Source: Rhodospirillaceae bacterium (lineage in GTDB: Bacteria > Pseudomonadota > Alphaproteobacteria > SP197). From it: DNA of 54,246 nt. The stretch lies in the NCBI GenBank assembly GCA_002722885.1, contig PBNE01000023.1, forward strand, positions 1-54,246. The letters run 5' to 3'. A program made the position numbers and the translations under genes. The notes beneath the pieces were generated by a model that saw nothing but the letters and a program-made list of their open reading frames with translations, was not told where the DNA came from and ran no database searches. How positions within the stretch are numbered: position 1 is the first letter of the stretch; the number at the start of each line of letters is the position of its first letter. Shown in pieces: positions 19,865-28,443 of this stretch.

Positions 19865-21853
19865 ATGTTCAACAAAATTCTCATTGCGAATCGTGGCGAA
19901 ATCGCCTGCAGGATCATCAAGACGTGCCGGCGCATGGGCATTAGCACGGTGGCGGTCTATTCCGAAGCGGATGAGGGCGGACTGCACGTCCGCATGGCGG
20001 ATGAGGCCGTGCTCCTGGGGGCGCCGCCGCCGGGCGAAAGTTACCTGCAGATCGAGAAGATCGCCCAGGCGATCCGCGACACCGGCGCTGAAGCGGTGCA
20101 TCCGGGGTTCGGCTTCCTGTCGGAGAATTCTCACTTCGTCGAAGCTGTTGAGGCCGCAGGCGCGGTATTCATCGGGCCGCCGGTCAATGCCGTGGCGGCG
20201 ATGGGCGACAAGATCGAATCCAAGAAAATCGCCGAGAAGGCCGGGGTCAACATCATCCCCGGCGTGATGGCTGAGATCGACGACCCCGAAGAGGCGGTTA
20301 AGATCGCCCAGCAGATCGGCTATCCCGTCATGGTCAAGGCTGCGGCGGGCGGTGGTGGCAAGGGGATGCGTGTCGTCAATTCGGACGACGAGGCGCGCGA
20401 CGGGTTCCGCGCCGCGCGTTCGGAGGCGGAAACATCGTTTGGAGACGGCCGGATCTTCCTCGAGAAGTTCATCGAGAATCCGCGCCATATCGAAATCCAG
20501 CTCATGGCCGACGGCCACAACAACGTGGTCTGGCTAAACGAGCGTGAATGCTCGATCCAGCGGCGCCATCAGAAGGTCATCGAAGAGGCGCCGAGCCCTC
20601 TGATGGATCCTGAGACCCGTGCGGCTATGGGCGAGCAGGCCTGCGCCCTAGCACGCGCCGTGAATTACAAATCGGCCGGCACCGTCGAGTTCGTATCAGA
20701 TCAGAGCAAAAACTTTTACTTCCTGGAAATGAATACAAGATTGCAGGTTGAGCACCCGGTCACCGAGATGATCACCGGGCTCGATCTGGTCGAACAGATG
20801 ATCCGCGTTGCGGCCGGTGAGAAGCTGGCTTTTTCGCAGGTGGATGTCGGTATCGACGGCTGGGCGATGGAGGCCCGCATCTATGCCGAGGATCCGCTGC
20901 GCGGTTTCCTGCCCTCGATCGGTCGTTTGTCCCGTTACCGTGCGCCTGAAGAGAGCGAGGCTGTGCGCATCGACAGCGGCGTGGAGGAAGGCTCCGATGT
21001 GTCGATGTTCTACGACCCGATGATCGCCAAACTGATTGTTCATGGCGAGGATCGCGCTGCTGCGGTGTTGGCGATGCGCAGTGCTCTCGACAGCTTCGAA
21101 GTCCGCGGTGTGCGCCACAACATCGATTTTCTGACCGCAATCATGCGTGAGGATCGTTTCCAGGACGGTGCTCTGACCACGGCGTTTGTCGACGAAACCT
21201 GGCCAGACGGCTTTGCCGGTGCCGAGTTGGGTGATCGGGAGCAGACTGTTCTGGCGGGTGTCGCGCTTCTGGCGCATGTCACCGTGCTGGCCCGTGATCG
21301 CAGCATTTCGGGCAGCTTGAACGGCCCCGCAGGTATCCCGGGGCGCTGGATGGTGCAGTTCGGCGCCCAGGGCCATATCCACGCCTGTGTTGCCTTGTGC
21401 GACGGCGGGCTCACGATGCAGGTGGGCGACCGCACCGTAGAAGTCTGCGGTGACTGGCGGCCCGGCCAGACCCTGTTTGGAGGCACCGTGGGCGGTGAAC
21501 CGGTGATTGTTCAGGTCGAACGGCAGGGAACCCGTTGGGCCTTGTCCCATGCCGGTGTCAGCCTGGTCGCCACCTGTCTGTCCGAAAAAGCGGAAACCCT
21601 GCTTGCCCGTATGCCGGAGCGTGTGCCGGCTGACATGTCGTCGATGGTGCTTTCACCCATGCCGGGCATGATCGTTGATGTGCTGGTTGCCGAAGGCGAC
21701 GACGTTGAGGCAGGGCAGGGGCTCGCGATCGTTGATGCCATGAAAATGGAAAATGTTCTTCGTGCCGAGCGCGCAGGCACCATCGGCACCATCCATGTCA
21801 CTAAGGGCGCTTCGGTGGCCGTCGATCAGCTCCTGATCGAGTTCGCATCGTAA
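19865..21853 (+). CDS. pccA: Propionyl-CoA carboxylase alpha subunit (biotin carboxylase + biotin carrier)
   Basis: This 662-residue subunit has a biotin carboxylase domain from the N terminus (FNKILIANRGEIACRI, ATP-grasp glycine loop AAAGGGGKGMRV near 159, EMNTRLQVEHPVTE near 286), the BT linker domain (about 470-580), and a C-terminal biotinyl domain with AMKM; Lys627 is the biotinylation site. It carboxylates biotin with ATP and bicarbonate. The ribosome site is weak (GAGAAAAAG) and the pccB-pccA junction (19845-19890) is notably AT-rich. Methylmalonyl-CoA mutase is not in the window. Confidence 0.95.
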   Translation: MFNKILIANRGEIACRIIKTCRRMGISTVAVYSEADEGGLHVRMADEAVLLGAPPPGESYLQIEKIAQAIRDTGAEAVHPGFGFLSENSHFVEAVEAAGAVFIGPPVNAVAAMGDKIESKKIAEKAGVNIIPGVMAEIDDPEEAVKIAQQIGYPVMVKAAAGGGGKGMRVVNSDDEARDGFRAARSEAETSFGDGRIFLEKFIENPRHIEIQLMADGHNNVVWLNERECSIQRRHQKVIEEAPSPLMDPETRAAMGEQACALARAVNYKSAGTVEFVSDQSKNFYFLEMNTRLQVEHPVTEMITGLDLVEQMIRVAAGEKLAFSQVDVGIDGWAMEARIYAEDPLRGFLPSIGRLSRYRAPEESEAVRIDSGVEEGSDVSMFYDPMIAKLIVHGEDRAAAVLAMRSALDSFEVRGVRHNIDFLTAIMREDRFQDGALTTAFVDETWPDGFAGAELGDREQTVLAGVALLAHVTVLARDRSISGSLNGPAGIPGRWMVQFGAQGHIHACVALCDGGLTMQVGDRTVEVCGDWRPGQTLFGGTVGGEPVIVQVERQGTRWALSHAGVSLVATCLSEKAETLLARMPERVPADMSSMVLSPMPGMIVDVLVAEGDDVEAGQGLAIVDAMKMENVLRAERAGTIGTIHVTKGASVAVDQLLIEFAS

Positions 21854-21891
21854 TCTGAGACACAGACGGGCGCTTCCCGGCCTGTTTCAAA

Positions 21892-21921
21892 GCATCCAAA
21901 GCCCAAGTAGTCTTGGGATGC
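21892..21921 (+). terminator. Possible stem-loop after pccA
   Basis: CCCAAG (21902-21907) pairs with CTTGGG (21912-21917) around TAGT, extended past a bulge by GCAT (21892-21895) with ATGC (21918-21921). No T run follows. It may stop transcription of the pcc genes or be incidental. Confidence 0.3.
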
Positions 21922-22047
21922 GGGGCTCATGTTGGCCAGATTGGCCTGTCCCCATCATGGTGATGTCTCAACGGGCGGAGAGCAGCGCTTTTGACCGCAC
22001 CCGGCTCCAATGATGCGCAACACCGACCTTCCCCGAGCCGGACGACG

Positions 22048-22992
22048 ATGCTCGCCCGCATGACGTTCTGGTTGGCCGCCGGCGGCCCGGCCGTTTTGAT
22101 GGCGATCGGCGTGGTCGGCACCGCGATGGGGTAGCCGCTGGCACTGATCTTTGCCGTCATCGGAGCACTGAGTGGTTGGAGGCTCTGGCGCCTTCGCGAG
22201 AGGCAGGCGCCAACGCCTTCTGCGCGATCTTCGGGCGACAGGACGTTTTTACGCAACGTCGACCAACTCCCGGCTGCTGTCTGGATCGAGGACTTGAGCC
22301 CGGCACGCGAGCTTATCAGGCGCGCATTCGCCGAAGGCGGAGATGATCCGGCGGCATGGCTCGATAACCAGACGGAGTTCCGATACCAGACAAGCGCGGC
22401 GATGCGTGTCCTGCACTGCAATCAGGCCGCGATGGACCTCTACAAGGCCCCCTCGGTTGAGTCACTTTACGAGCCTGATTTCGAATCCTTTGTAATGCGC
22501 GACAGCGGTGAGGCGATCCTCACCATCCTGCGCTCGTTCTGGGACGGCTCCAGCACAGCGGCATTCTACGGTATCGACCAGTTGGTCCTGGATGGCTCGC
22601 ACATCAGCGTCAGAACACTGGCCGGTCACGAAGAAACCTGGTCGCGGGTCATGCTGGTCGAAACCGACATGACCAGTGAGATTGAGGCCAATCGTGACCT
22701 CGAGCGATCCGAGCGACGGCATCGGCAACTACTGAATCAGATGCCCTATGCCGTCTGGCTGGACGACATGGAGCGCGCCTTCGAAGTGTTCGGCCAGGCC
22801 GACAGTGCCCTGACCCGGCGGTATCAGGACACGGGTCTGGGGTTGCCGCTGGCCACGGCTGTCGTCCGGCTTCATAGTGGCGACCTTATGATGCGGAGTC
22901 GGCCTGGCAAAGGCACGACGGTCATCGCCCGTTTCCCACCGGATCAGACAATGCACCATCGTTCCAATGACAGCAGAGTGGCTGATGCGTGA
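22048..22992 (+). pseudogene. Broken membrane PAS sensor histidine kinase
   Basis: Read in one frame from the ATG at 22048, the sequence encodes a first hydrophobic helix, an amber TAG at 22132-22134, a second hydrophobic helix ending SGWRLWRLRER, then a PAS domain (about 22240-22680; motif LPAAVWIED, then VLHCNQAAMDLY), then the beginning of a second PAS (LLNQMPYAVWLDD). This jumps directly into the end of a kinase ATPase domain (FGQADSALTRRYQDTGLGLP, then GKGTTVIARFPP). The phospho-acceptor histidine domain and the N box are missing, so an internal in-frame deletion removed most of the kinase core. The stop and the deletion are independent lesions. It overlaps the acyP start by four bases. 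Confidence 0.85.
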
Positions 22993-23276
22993 TGACTGAC
23001 CGCCGTGCCGTGCATGTCTCCATCACCGGCAGGGTGCAGGGTGTCTGGTACCGCGCCTGGACCGCCGAAGAGGCCAGTGATCTGGGGATCGACGGTTGGG
23101 TGCGCAATCGCAGGGATGGCACCGTCGAGGCGGTCTTTGCGGGCGTGCGGAAGGATGTTGAGACGATGCTGATGCTGTGCCGCAGCGGTCCGCCTCTGGC
23201 CTGGGTGGATCGCCTCCACATCGAAGAGTATGCTGATGACGTGGGCACCGGGTTCGAGCAGCGGCAGACGATCTAA
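22989..23276 (+). CDS. acyP: Acylphosphatase
   Basis: This 95-residue enzyme hydrolyses acyl phosphates. The signature GRVQGVWYRAWT is at residues 14-25, with the catalytic Arg in VxYR, and the catalytic Asn in GWVRNRRDGTVEA near residue 39. There are two adjacent ATG codons, 22989 and 22992. It overlaps the end of the broken histidine kinase. Its TAA directly abuts the stop of lipB on the other strand, so the two genes converge with no gap. Confidence 0.94.
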   Translation: MMTDRRAVHVSITGRVQGVWYRAWTAEEASDLGIDGWVRNRRDGTVEAVFAGVRKDVETMLMLCRSGPPLAWVDRLHIEEYADDVGTGFEQRQTI

Positions 23277-23921
23277 TCAGGGCGCTTTGTGGGGAGGCAT
23301 GGCGTCGATGAAGGTTGTGCGCATGACGTCCTCGAGATCGCCACGTGAGACGTCGAGACCCAGCCTCCTAAGCGATGTCACACCGTGTTCGCGAATGCCG
23401 CAGGGCACGATGCCGTCGAAATGGCTGAGATCAGGATCGCGGTTGATGCTGATGCCGTAAAACGTGATCCATCGCCGCACACGCACGCCGATGGCCGCGA
23501 TCTTGTCTTCCTGGCCGTCCTTTCCCACAACCCAGACGCCCACCCGGTCTTGGCGCCGTTCTCCGCGAACGCCAAAGTGGGCAAGCGTGGCGATAATCCA
23601 GTTTTCCAGGCCTTCGACATAGCGGTGCACATCACGCCCTCGCCGGGTCAGGTCAACCATGACGTAAGCGATCTGCTGGCCAGGGCCGTGATAGGTGAAG
23701 CGTCCTCCGCGGCCCGTCCGATAGACCGGAATATCGTGCGCGGACAGAAGCTCGTCATCCGGCGCGCTGGTGCCCGCTGTGTAGACCGCAGGATGCTCCA
23801 GCAGCCAGACGGTCTCCGGCATATCGGAAGCGTGCATCCCGGCGACAGTGCTCTCCATGGCGGCAACCGCATCGGGGTAGGGGACTGGCCGGCCCGTGGA
23901 CTTCCAGACGAGAGTCTCCAT
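23277..23921 (-). CDS. lipB: Octanoyl-[acyl carrier protein]:protein octanoyltransferase
   Basis: This 214-residue LipB moves octanoyl groups from ACP to lipoyl domains of 2-oxoacid dehydrogenases and GcvH, the first step of lipoate synthesis. Family motifs: LEHPAVYTAG near residue 42, RGGRFTYHGPGQQIAY near 71, the catalytic Lys in KIAAIGVRV near 140 and the catalytic Cys in GIVPCGI near 170. It starts 78 bases from the tRNA-Leu gene and is divergent from it. Confidence 0.95.
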   Translation of the reverse strand: METLVWKSTGRPVPYPDAVAAMESTVAGMHASDMPETVWLLEHPAVYTAGTSAPDDELLSAHDIPVYRTGRGGRFTYHGPGQQIAYVMVDLTRRGRDVHRYVEGLENWIIATLAHFGVRGERRQDRVGVWVVGKDGQEDKIAAIGVRVRRWITFYGISINRDPDLSHFDGIVPCGIREHGVTSLRRLGLDVSRGDLEDVMRTTFIDAMPPHKAP

Positions 23922-23950
23922 AACGCTCCGTGTATGGGCGTTCTGCGCCC

Positions 23951-23979
23951 TTGCGAGGGGGCCTGATCTTAGCTATACG
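23951..23979 (+). promoter_or_regulatory. Predicted promoter of tRNA-Leu(GAG)
   Basis: TTGCGA (23951-23956) and TATACG (23974-23979) are separated by 17 bases, and the tRNA begins 21 bases after the -10. The spacing fits a sigma-70 promoter with a short leader trimmed by RNase P. Confidence 0.5.
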
Positions 23980-23999
23980 GGCGCGTCTTTCCACCCTGA

Positions 24000-24086
24000 G
24001 CGGTCGTGGCGGAATTGGTAGACGCGCAGCGTTGAGGGCGCTGTGGGCGAAAGCCCGTGGAAGTTCGAGTCTTCTCGACCGCACCA
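24000..24086 (+). tRNA. tRNA-Leu, anticodon GAG
   Basis: This is a type II tRNA with encoded CCA. The acceptor GCGGTCG (24000-24006) pairs with CGACCGC (24076-24082), followed by discriminator A and CCA at 24084-24086. The anticodon stem CAGCG/CGCTG encloses the loop TTGAGGG, giving anticodon GAG, which reads CUC/CUU. The long variable arm GGGCGAAAGCCC forms its own stem. The T loop is TTCGAGT. Confidence 0.96.
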
Positions 24087-24227
24087 TATTTTCTGAAGAG
24101 CGCCGCTGGCATCTGGCCGCGGCGTTTGCTGTTTCAGGACAACGTCACTTGCTGGTCCTGGTTGATCATGGCAAGTCGGATGGACATTCATGACGCTAGA
24201 AGAAAGCTGACCTGAATCCAGACCGGC

Positions 24228-25229
24228 CTAGAGGGTTGTGGAGAGACTGATTGCGCCGAACTGATCGGGGTCATCCTGACCGTCGAATTGCTTAGTTCGA
24301 AGGATGTGGGTAAAGGTCAGGCGAATGTGCCCCCAGGTGACCGCGGCGCCTGTCTGCAACTCGCTGACAAAGACGCGCCGTGAAACGCTGTGACTGTCCG
24401 CGAAGGTGTTTCCGTCGAGAAAGATGTTGTGCGCCACTGCTCGGCCTTCGACGCCAGCGAACAGGTACCAGCCAAGATCGTCCCAGTCACCGGGCAGAAA
24501 GTATCCGGTTCCGGCGATTCCAGGGCCGATACGCGGTGCTCCATAGTCGTCCTGCAGATCCTGACCCAGGCGGACCTCGCCACCGACGCCGCCATAGGTG
24601 AACACATTGCCCAGTGCCAACGTGGCACGAGGTGCATAGTCCCATTGCAACCCAAGTGCACTGAGATCGATAGGATCGGAGCGGCACTGCTTTTCGTAGA
24701 AGAGATTGATGGCCGGTTCATTGGAGAGCTGATGATCCCAACCGTTGGGTCGGGGGGCGGCGATGACCTCATGGAACCAGACCTGAGTCTCTTCGGCATA
24801 GGATTGAGGTCCGACGATGCCCAGGGACAGGGAGGCGCGGTCGAGCCAGTTCTGGTTGACCGACACCAGCCCGATGTCGGCGCGAAGCCATCCGGCGTAG
24901 GGCCGGTCATCGACCAGGAGATTGGTGCTGCGAATGTCGTCCGGCGTGAACATGCTCTGCGCGATGGCGAGGCCCCAGCGCATGTCGGCTCCGACATGGT
25001 AGCCCGGGATCCAGTCTGCCGCCTCGATCACGAGGTCCGGAACGTCGTTGGCGCCGCTCAGGTAGGAAGCCTGCATGCCATGGCTGTACTGTCCATCATC
25101 GTTGGAAACGAAAAAATCGTTCTCCGCCTGAAGCGTGACAATTGGTCCCGGCTCGTCAGCAGCAGCCGCGCCGGTCACGGCAGTTAGCAGGGCAGAGGCC
25201 AACAGGCCTGAAGCGGCGCGGAGGTTCAC
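24228..25229 (-). CDS. LpxR-family lipid A 3'-O-deacylase (DUF2219), outer membrane
   Basis: This 333-residue protein starts with a signal peptide (hydrophobic stretch to about residue 24, AAAADEP). The LpxR pattern follows: AENDFFVSNDDGQYSHG near residue 34, DRPYAGWL near 109, and WFHEVIAAPRPNGWDHQLSNEP near 152, containing the expected catalytic histidine. Alternating hydrophobic strands suit a 12-strand beta-barrel. Known members remove the 3'-acyloxyacyl group from lipid A in the outer leaflet. The start is GTG at 25229, overlapping the stop of the upstream alcohol dehydrogenase (GTGA), so both are probably one transcript. Confidence 0.85.
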   Translation of the reverse strand: MNLRAASGLLASALLTAVTGAAAADEPGPIVTLQAENDFFVSNDDGQYSHGMQASYLSGANDVPDLVIEAADWIPGYHVGADMRWGLAIAQSMFTPDDIRSTNLLVDDRPYAGWLRADIGLVSVNQNWLDRASLSLGIVGPQSYAEETQVWFHEVIAAPRPNGWDHQLSNEPAINLFYEKQCRSDPIDLSALGLQWDYAPRATLALGNVFTYGGVGGEVRLGQDLQDDYGAPRIGPGIAGTGYFLPGDWDDLGWYLFAGVEGRAVAHNIFLDGNTFADSHSVSRRVFVSELQTGAAVTWGHIRLTFTHILRTKQFDGQDDPDQFGAISLSTTL

Positions 25230-26401
25230 GGGAGCCTTCCTTCCATGGCGTTTGCAAAGAGCGACGCCAGGTTGTCGATATTCAACGGGACGGGGTTGGT
25301 CCCGGCTGTCGGATCATTGACGGCCTGAGCCACGATCGTGTCGGTCCTGGCGTTGTCGACGCCAATATCGGCCAAAGTGTGTTCAATGCCGATCGCCTGA
25401 CGCAACGCGAGAACCCAGCCCATCACTGCATCAAAATCGCTGCCCGGCAGATCGAGGTAGCGAGCGAGCTGCGCATAGCGATCAGCCACGGCGTCGCGGT
25501 TGAAGGCCATGACATATGGCATCACCACCGCATTGGTCCGGCCATGGTGCGTATTGAACAACGCGCCGATGGGATGGGAGAGCGAATGAATGGCTCCCAG
25601 ACCCTTCTGAAAGGCTGTCGCACCCATCGTGGCTGCGACCTGCATATGACCGCGTGCGTCAAGGTTGCCGCCGTCGCCGACGGCCACCGGAAGCCAGTCC
25701 TTGACCAGGCGCATGCCCTCTAGGGCGATGCCGTCAGCCATCGGGTGATAGCCCGGGGCACTGAAGGCCTCCAGGCAATGCGCGAGAGCATCCATGCCGG
25801 TCCAGGCGGTGATGTTGGCGGGTAGGCCGACGGTCAGGGCCGGATCTTCGATTACGATGCCCGGCAGCATCCTGGGGTGATAGAGGATCTTCTTGGTCTG
25901 GTCGGATTCATCGACGATCACCGAGGCGCGGCCGACTTCCGAGCCGGTCCCCGATGTGGTGGGCACCGCAACAATGGGAAGTATTGTGTCGCTGTCGGCC
26001 AGCGTCCAGTTGTCGCCGCGATCTTCGAAATCGAACATGGATCGGGTCTGTCCTGCCATGAAGGCAATCGTTTTGCCGGCGTCCATGGCGCTGCCGCCAC
26101 CGAACACAATCACGCCGTCATGCCCACCGGACCGGAGAACCTCGAGGCCGCGATCGACATCACTGCCCACCGGATTGGCCTGGATATCGGAAAAAACTAC
26201 TGTAGGCAGGCCGGCAGCGTCGTTGGCTGCAACAGCATCTGAAATCATGGGCAGGCCGGCGATGCCGGGGTCGGTCACGGTCAGAGGTCGCGTGATTCCA
26301 ACAGAACGGCAGGATTCCGCCAGTTCCGAAATGCGGCCCACGCCGAAGCGCATGGCGGTCGGATAACTCCAGTTGGCGGCGGGCAGGGTAGCGGTGGTCA
26401 T
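25226..26401 (-). CDS. Iron-containing (group III) alcohol dehydrogenase
   Basis: This 391-residue protein has the NAD-binding GGGSAMDAGK motif near residue 97 and the metal-binding region DALAHCLEAFSAPGYHPMAD near 198 and HSLSHPIGALFNTHHGRTN near 265, with the histidines typical of Fe/Zn alcohol dehydrogenases (1,3-propanediol or butanol dehydrogenase class). The start at 26401 gives MTTATLPAANWSYPT; the frame is open upstream to 26506, but that part faces the nucleoside hydrolase pseudogene. The substrate is not determined. Confidence 0.9.
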   Translation of the reverse strand: MTTATLPAANWSYPTAMRFGVGRISELAESCRSVGITRPLTVTDPGIAGLPMISDAVAANDAAGLPTVVFSDIQANPVGSDVDRGLEVLRSGGHDGVIVFGGGSAMDAGKTIAFMAGQTRSMFDFEDRGDNWTLADSDTILPIVAVPTTSGTGSEVGRASVIVDESDQTKKILYHPRMLPGIVIEDPALTVGLPANITAWTGMDALAHCLEAFSAPGYHPMADGIALEGMRLVKDWLPVAVGDGGNLDARGHMQVAATMGATAFQKGLGAIHSLSHPIGALFNTHHGRTNAVVMPYVMAFNRDAVADRYAQLARYLDLPGSDFDAVMGWVLALRQAIGIEHTLADIGVDNARTDTIVAQAVNDPTAGTNPVPLNIDNLASLFANAMEGRLP

Positions 26402-26463
26402 GGTGAGGCCTCTTGTTGCTGACGACGGAACACCGTTTGCCCCGCCCCACGGCCAGATGCAAG

Positions 26464-27374
26464 ATGGCCAGATCTCCCAGCAACCCGTGTGAATGCGCCG
26501 TGGCACAGCTGCCTGTCATCTTCGACTGTGATCCGGGCAAGGACGATGCCTTTGCCCTTTTGCTCGCCCTGGCGGTTCCCGACGCTTTGGACGTCACGGC
26601 CGTTGCTGGCAATGTTCCGCTGCGCCATGCCGCCCGCAATGCGCGGCGCATTGTTGACGCTTCTGGGCGTGGTGACGTCCCGGTTTACGCTGGATGCTCG
26701 CGGCCCATCCTGCATGAGCTGTTCACGGCCGAAGAAACGCACGGTCTTGATGGGCTGGGCGGTTCGGGGCTGCCGGAATCGATGCATGCGGTTGAGGACG
26801 ATCATGCGATCACCGCCCTAATATGAATCCTCGAACGGAGCCCGTCACCTCTTACCATTGCTGCGATTGGCCTCCTGACAAATCTGGCGATGCTGTTCAT
26901 CGCTCGACCTGATCTCGTCGGAAAGATCGGCCATCTGGCCATCATGGGCGGCGCAACGGGTCGTGGAAACGTTGCAGACCATGCGGAGTTCAACATCCAT
27001 GTTGATCCCCACGCCGCGAAGGTCGTGATGTCTGCTGGTGCTCCCATCACCCTTGCCACGCTGGACACCACAAAAAACCTACGCCCGCCGCAGTCCTGGT
27101 TTGACGCTATGGCTGAGACCGGGGGACGCCGGCCCGCGCGCTCGCGGGAATGTGGCACGAAGCGCCGGTTGCGCTCTACGACGTGGCTGTGACTGGTCTT
27201 CTTCTTTGGCCCGAACTGTTCACCACAGAGCCGTGCACGATTGATGTCTGCCTCGACAAACGTGCGATCGGACGCACTCTTGTGGCGCCCAAGGTATCAG
27301 GGACAAACCGTCTCTTGACAAGGGCCGACGTCGATACCTTCCTGAACAACATTAAGACAGTGATGACAAGATAA
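26464..27374 (+). pseudogene. Broken inosine-uridine preferring nucleoside hydrolase
   Basis: Pieces of the nucleoside hydrolase family appear in order. The first keeps the calcium-site motif VIFDCDPGKDDAFALLLAL (from the GTG at 26500) and ends at a TGA, 26824-26826. The same frame then resumes (TIAAIGLLTNLA, HLAIMGGATGRGN, AEFNIHVDPHAAKVV) to about 27120, where the homology is lost. The C-terminal piece (ALYDVAVTGLLLWPELFTTEP) continues in another frame from about 27150 to the TAA at 27372-27374. The family residues expected between the two pieces are missing, so a deletion with frameshift is likely. A GTG or ATG start (26500 or 26464) is possible. It diverges from the alcohol dehydrogenase. 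Confidence 0.85.
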
Positions 27375-27422
27375 TATAATAAAAACAATAAATTAGATAA
27401 AATACTAAGACAAAAACAAAGA
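27364..27422. other. AT-rich intergenic strip
   Basis: Between the nucleoside hydrolase pseudogene and the hydroxyacid dehydrogenase lie about 59 bases made largely of A and T, with runs such as ATAATATAATAAAAAC, in an otherwise GC-rich segment. No hairpin with a T run was found. It may be a relic of the decay that affected the pseudogene. Confidence 0.5.
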
Positions 27423-28391
27423 TCATGCAACGCGATCCGACGGTTCCTGTCCTGCGAAAAAGGCATCGAGATTGTCGAGAGCGCGGAATCCCATGGCATC
27501 GCGTGTTGCCATGGTCGCACTGCCCAGGTGGGGCAGTAGAAATGCGTTCGTGAGATCCCGATAACCCGGATGAATGTTGGGCTCACCGTCATAGACATCG
27601 AGGCCGGCTGCAAAGAGTTTACCGGACGTGAGTGCTGAGATCAGGGCCTCGTCGTCGACCACGTTGCCGCGCGCGGTGTTCACGACAATCGCACCGTCGG
27701 GAAGTTTCGCGATGGTCTCCGCGTTCAGGATCTTCAGGGTGTCGGGCGTTGAGGGGCAATGGATCGAGAGCACGTCGCTCACCGCAAGCATGCTGTCGAG
27801 ATCGGCATGGAAGATCGCACCATGTTCCAGGACTGGATCGAGCTTCGAGCGGTTGTGATAGTGGACCTCCATCTCGAAACCTGCGGCACGGCGCGCCAGA
27901 GCCTGGCCGATGCGACCCATACCCAGAATGCCCAGCCTGTTGCCGGTCACATGGACTCCGCGCATGGCCGTCGGTGCCCATGCCCCCCAGGTCGCTTTGC
28001 GCACCATGCACTCGCCCTCGTAGGCGCGGCGGGCGGCGCCCAGAAGCAGCAGCATGGCGATGTCAGCGGTAGCATCCGTGAGCACATCCGGCGTGTTGGT
28101 GACGACAATGCCACGTTCCTGCGCAGCGTTGATGTCGATGTGCTCGTAGCCGACGGAGAAGGTGGCGATCACCTTCACGGAATCATCCAGCCGCGCGATG
28201 ACATCGGCGGTGACCTTGTCGGTCGGGCACGGCAGCAGGGCCGCTGCTCCACGGCAGCCTTCAACCAACTGGTTGGCGTCGGGTAGGTGATCGTCGCTGT
28301 TCAGGCGCGGCTCATAGTTGGCCCGCAAGCGGTCTTCCACGGCATCGGGAAGGGTCCGTGTCACGAAAACGACGGGTTTGCTCGACATCAT
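27423..28391 (-). CDS. D-isomer-specific 2-hydroxyacid dehydrogenase (glyoxylate/hydroxypyruvate reductase type)
   Basis: This 322-residue NAD(P)-dependent enzyme has the Rossmann motif GILGMGRIGQALARR near residue 150, the active-site Arg in VVNTARGNVVD near 232, the Glu in DVYDGEP and the catalytic His in LLPHLGSAT near 286. The overall pattern (FVTRTLPDAVEDRL, FSVGYEHIDINAAQERGI) is closest to GyaR/GhrB glyoxylate reductases. The start at 28391 has AAAGGA six bases upstream; a second ATG follows at once. The 3' side borders a very AT-rich strip at 27364-27422. Confidence 0.9.
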   Translation of the reverse strand: MMSSKPVVFVTRTLPDAVEDRLRANYEPRLNSDDHLPDANQLVEGCRGAAALLPCPTDKVTADVIARLDDSVKVIATFSVGYEHIDINAAQERGIVVTNTPDVLTDATADIAMLLLLGAARRAYEGECMVRKATWGAWAPTAMRGVHVTGNRLGILGMGRIGQALARRAAGFEMEVHYHNRSKLDPVLEHGAIFHADLDSMLAVSDVLSIHCPSTPDTLKILNAETIAKLPDGAIVVNTARGNVVDDEALISALTSGKLFAAGLDVYDGEPNIHPGYRDLTNAFLLPHLGSATMATRDAMGFRALDNLDAFFAGQEPSDRVA

Positions 28392-28443
28392 TTGATCCTT
28401 TGGCGTCCGCAACGGATTGATTCCGGTGCGCGGCGCGTACTTA

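Noticed and set aside
22294..22992. A complete 232-residue protein starting at TTG 22294
   Set aside because: The start is a poor TTG inside a PAS domain, homology continues upstream through a stop, and the kinase core is missing, so a pseudogene is the better reading.
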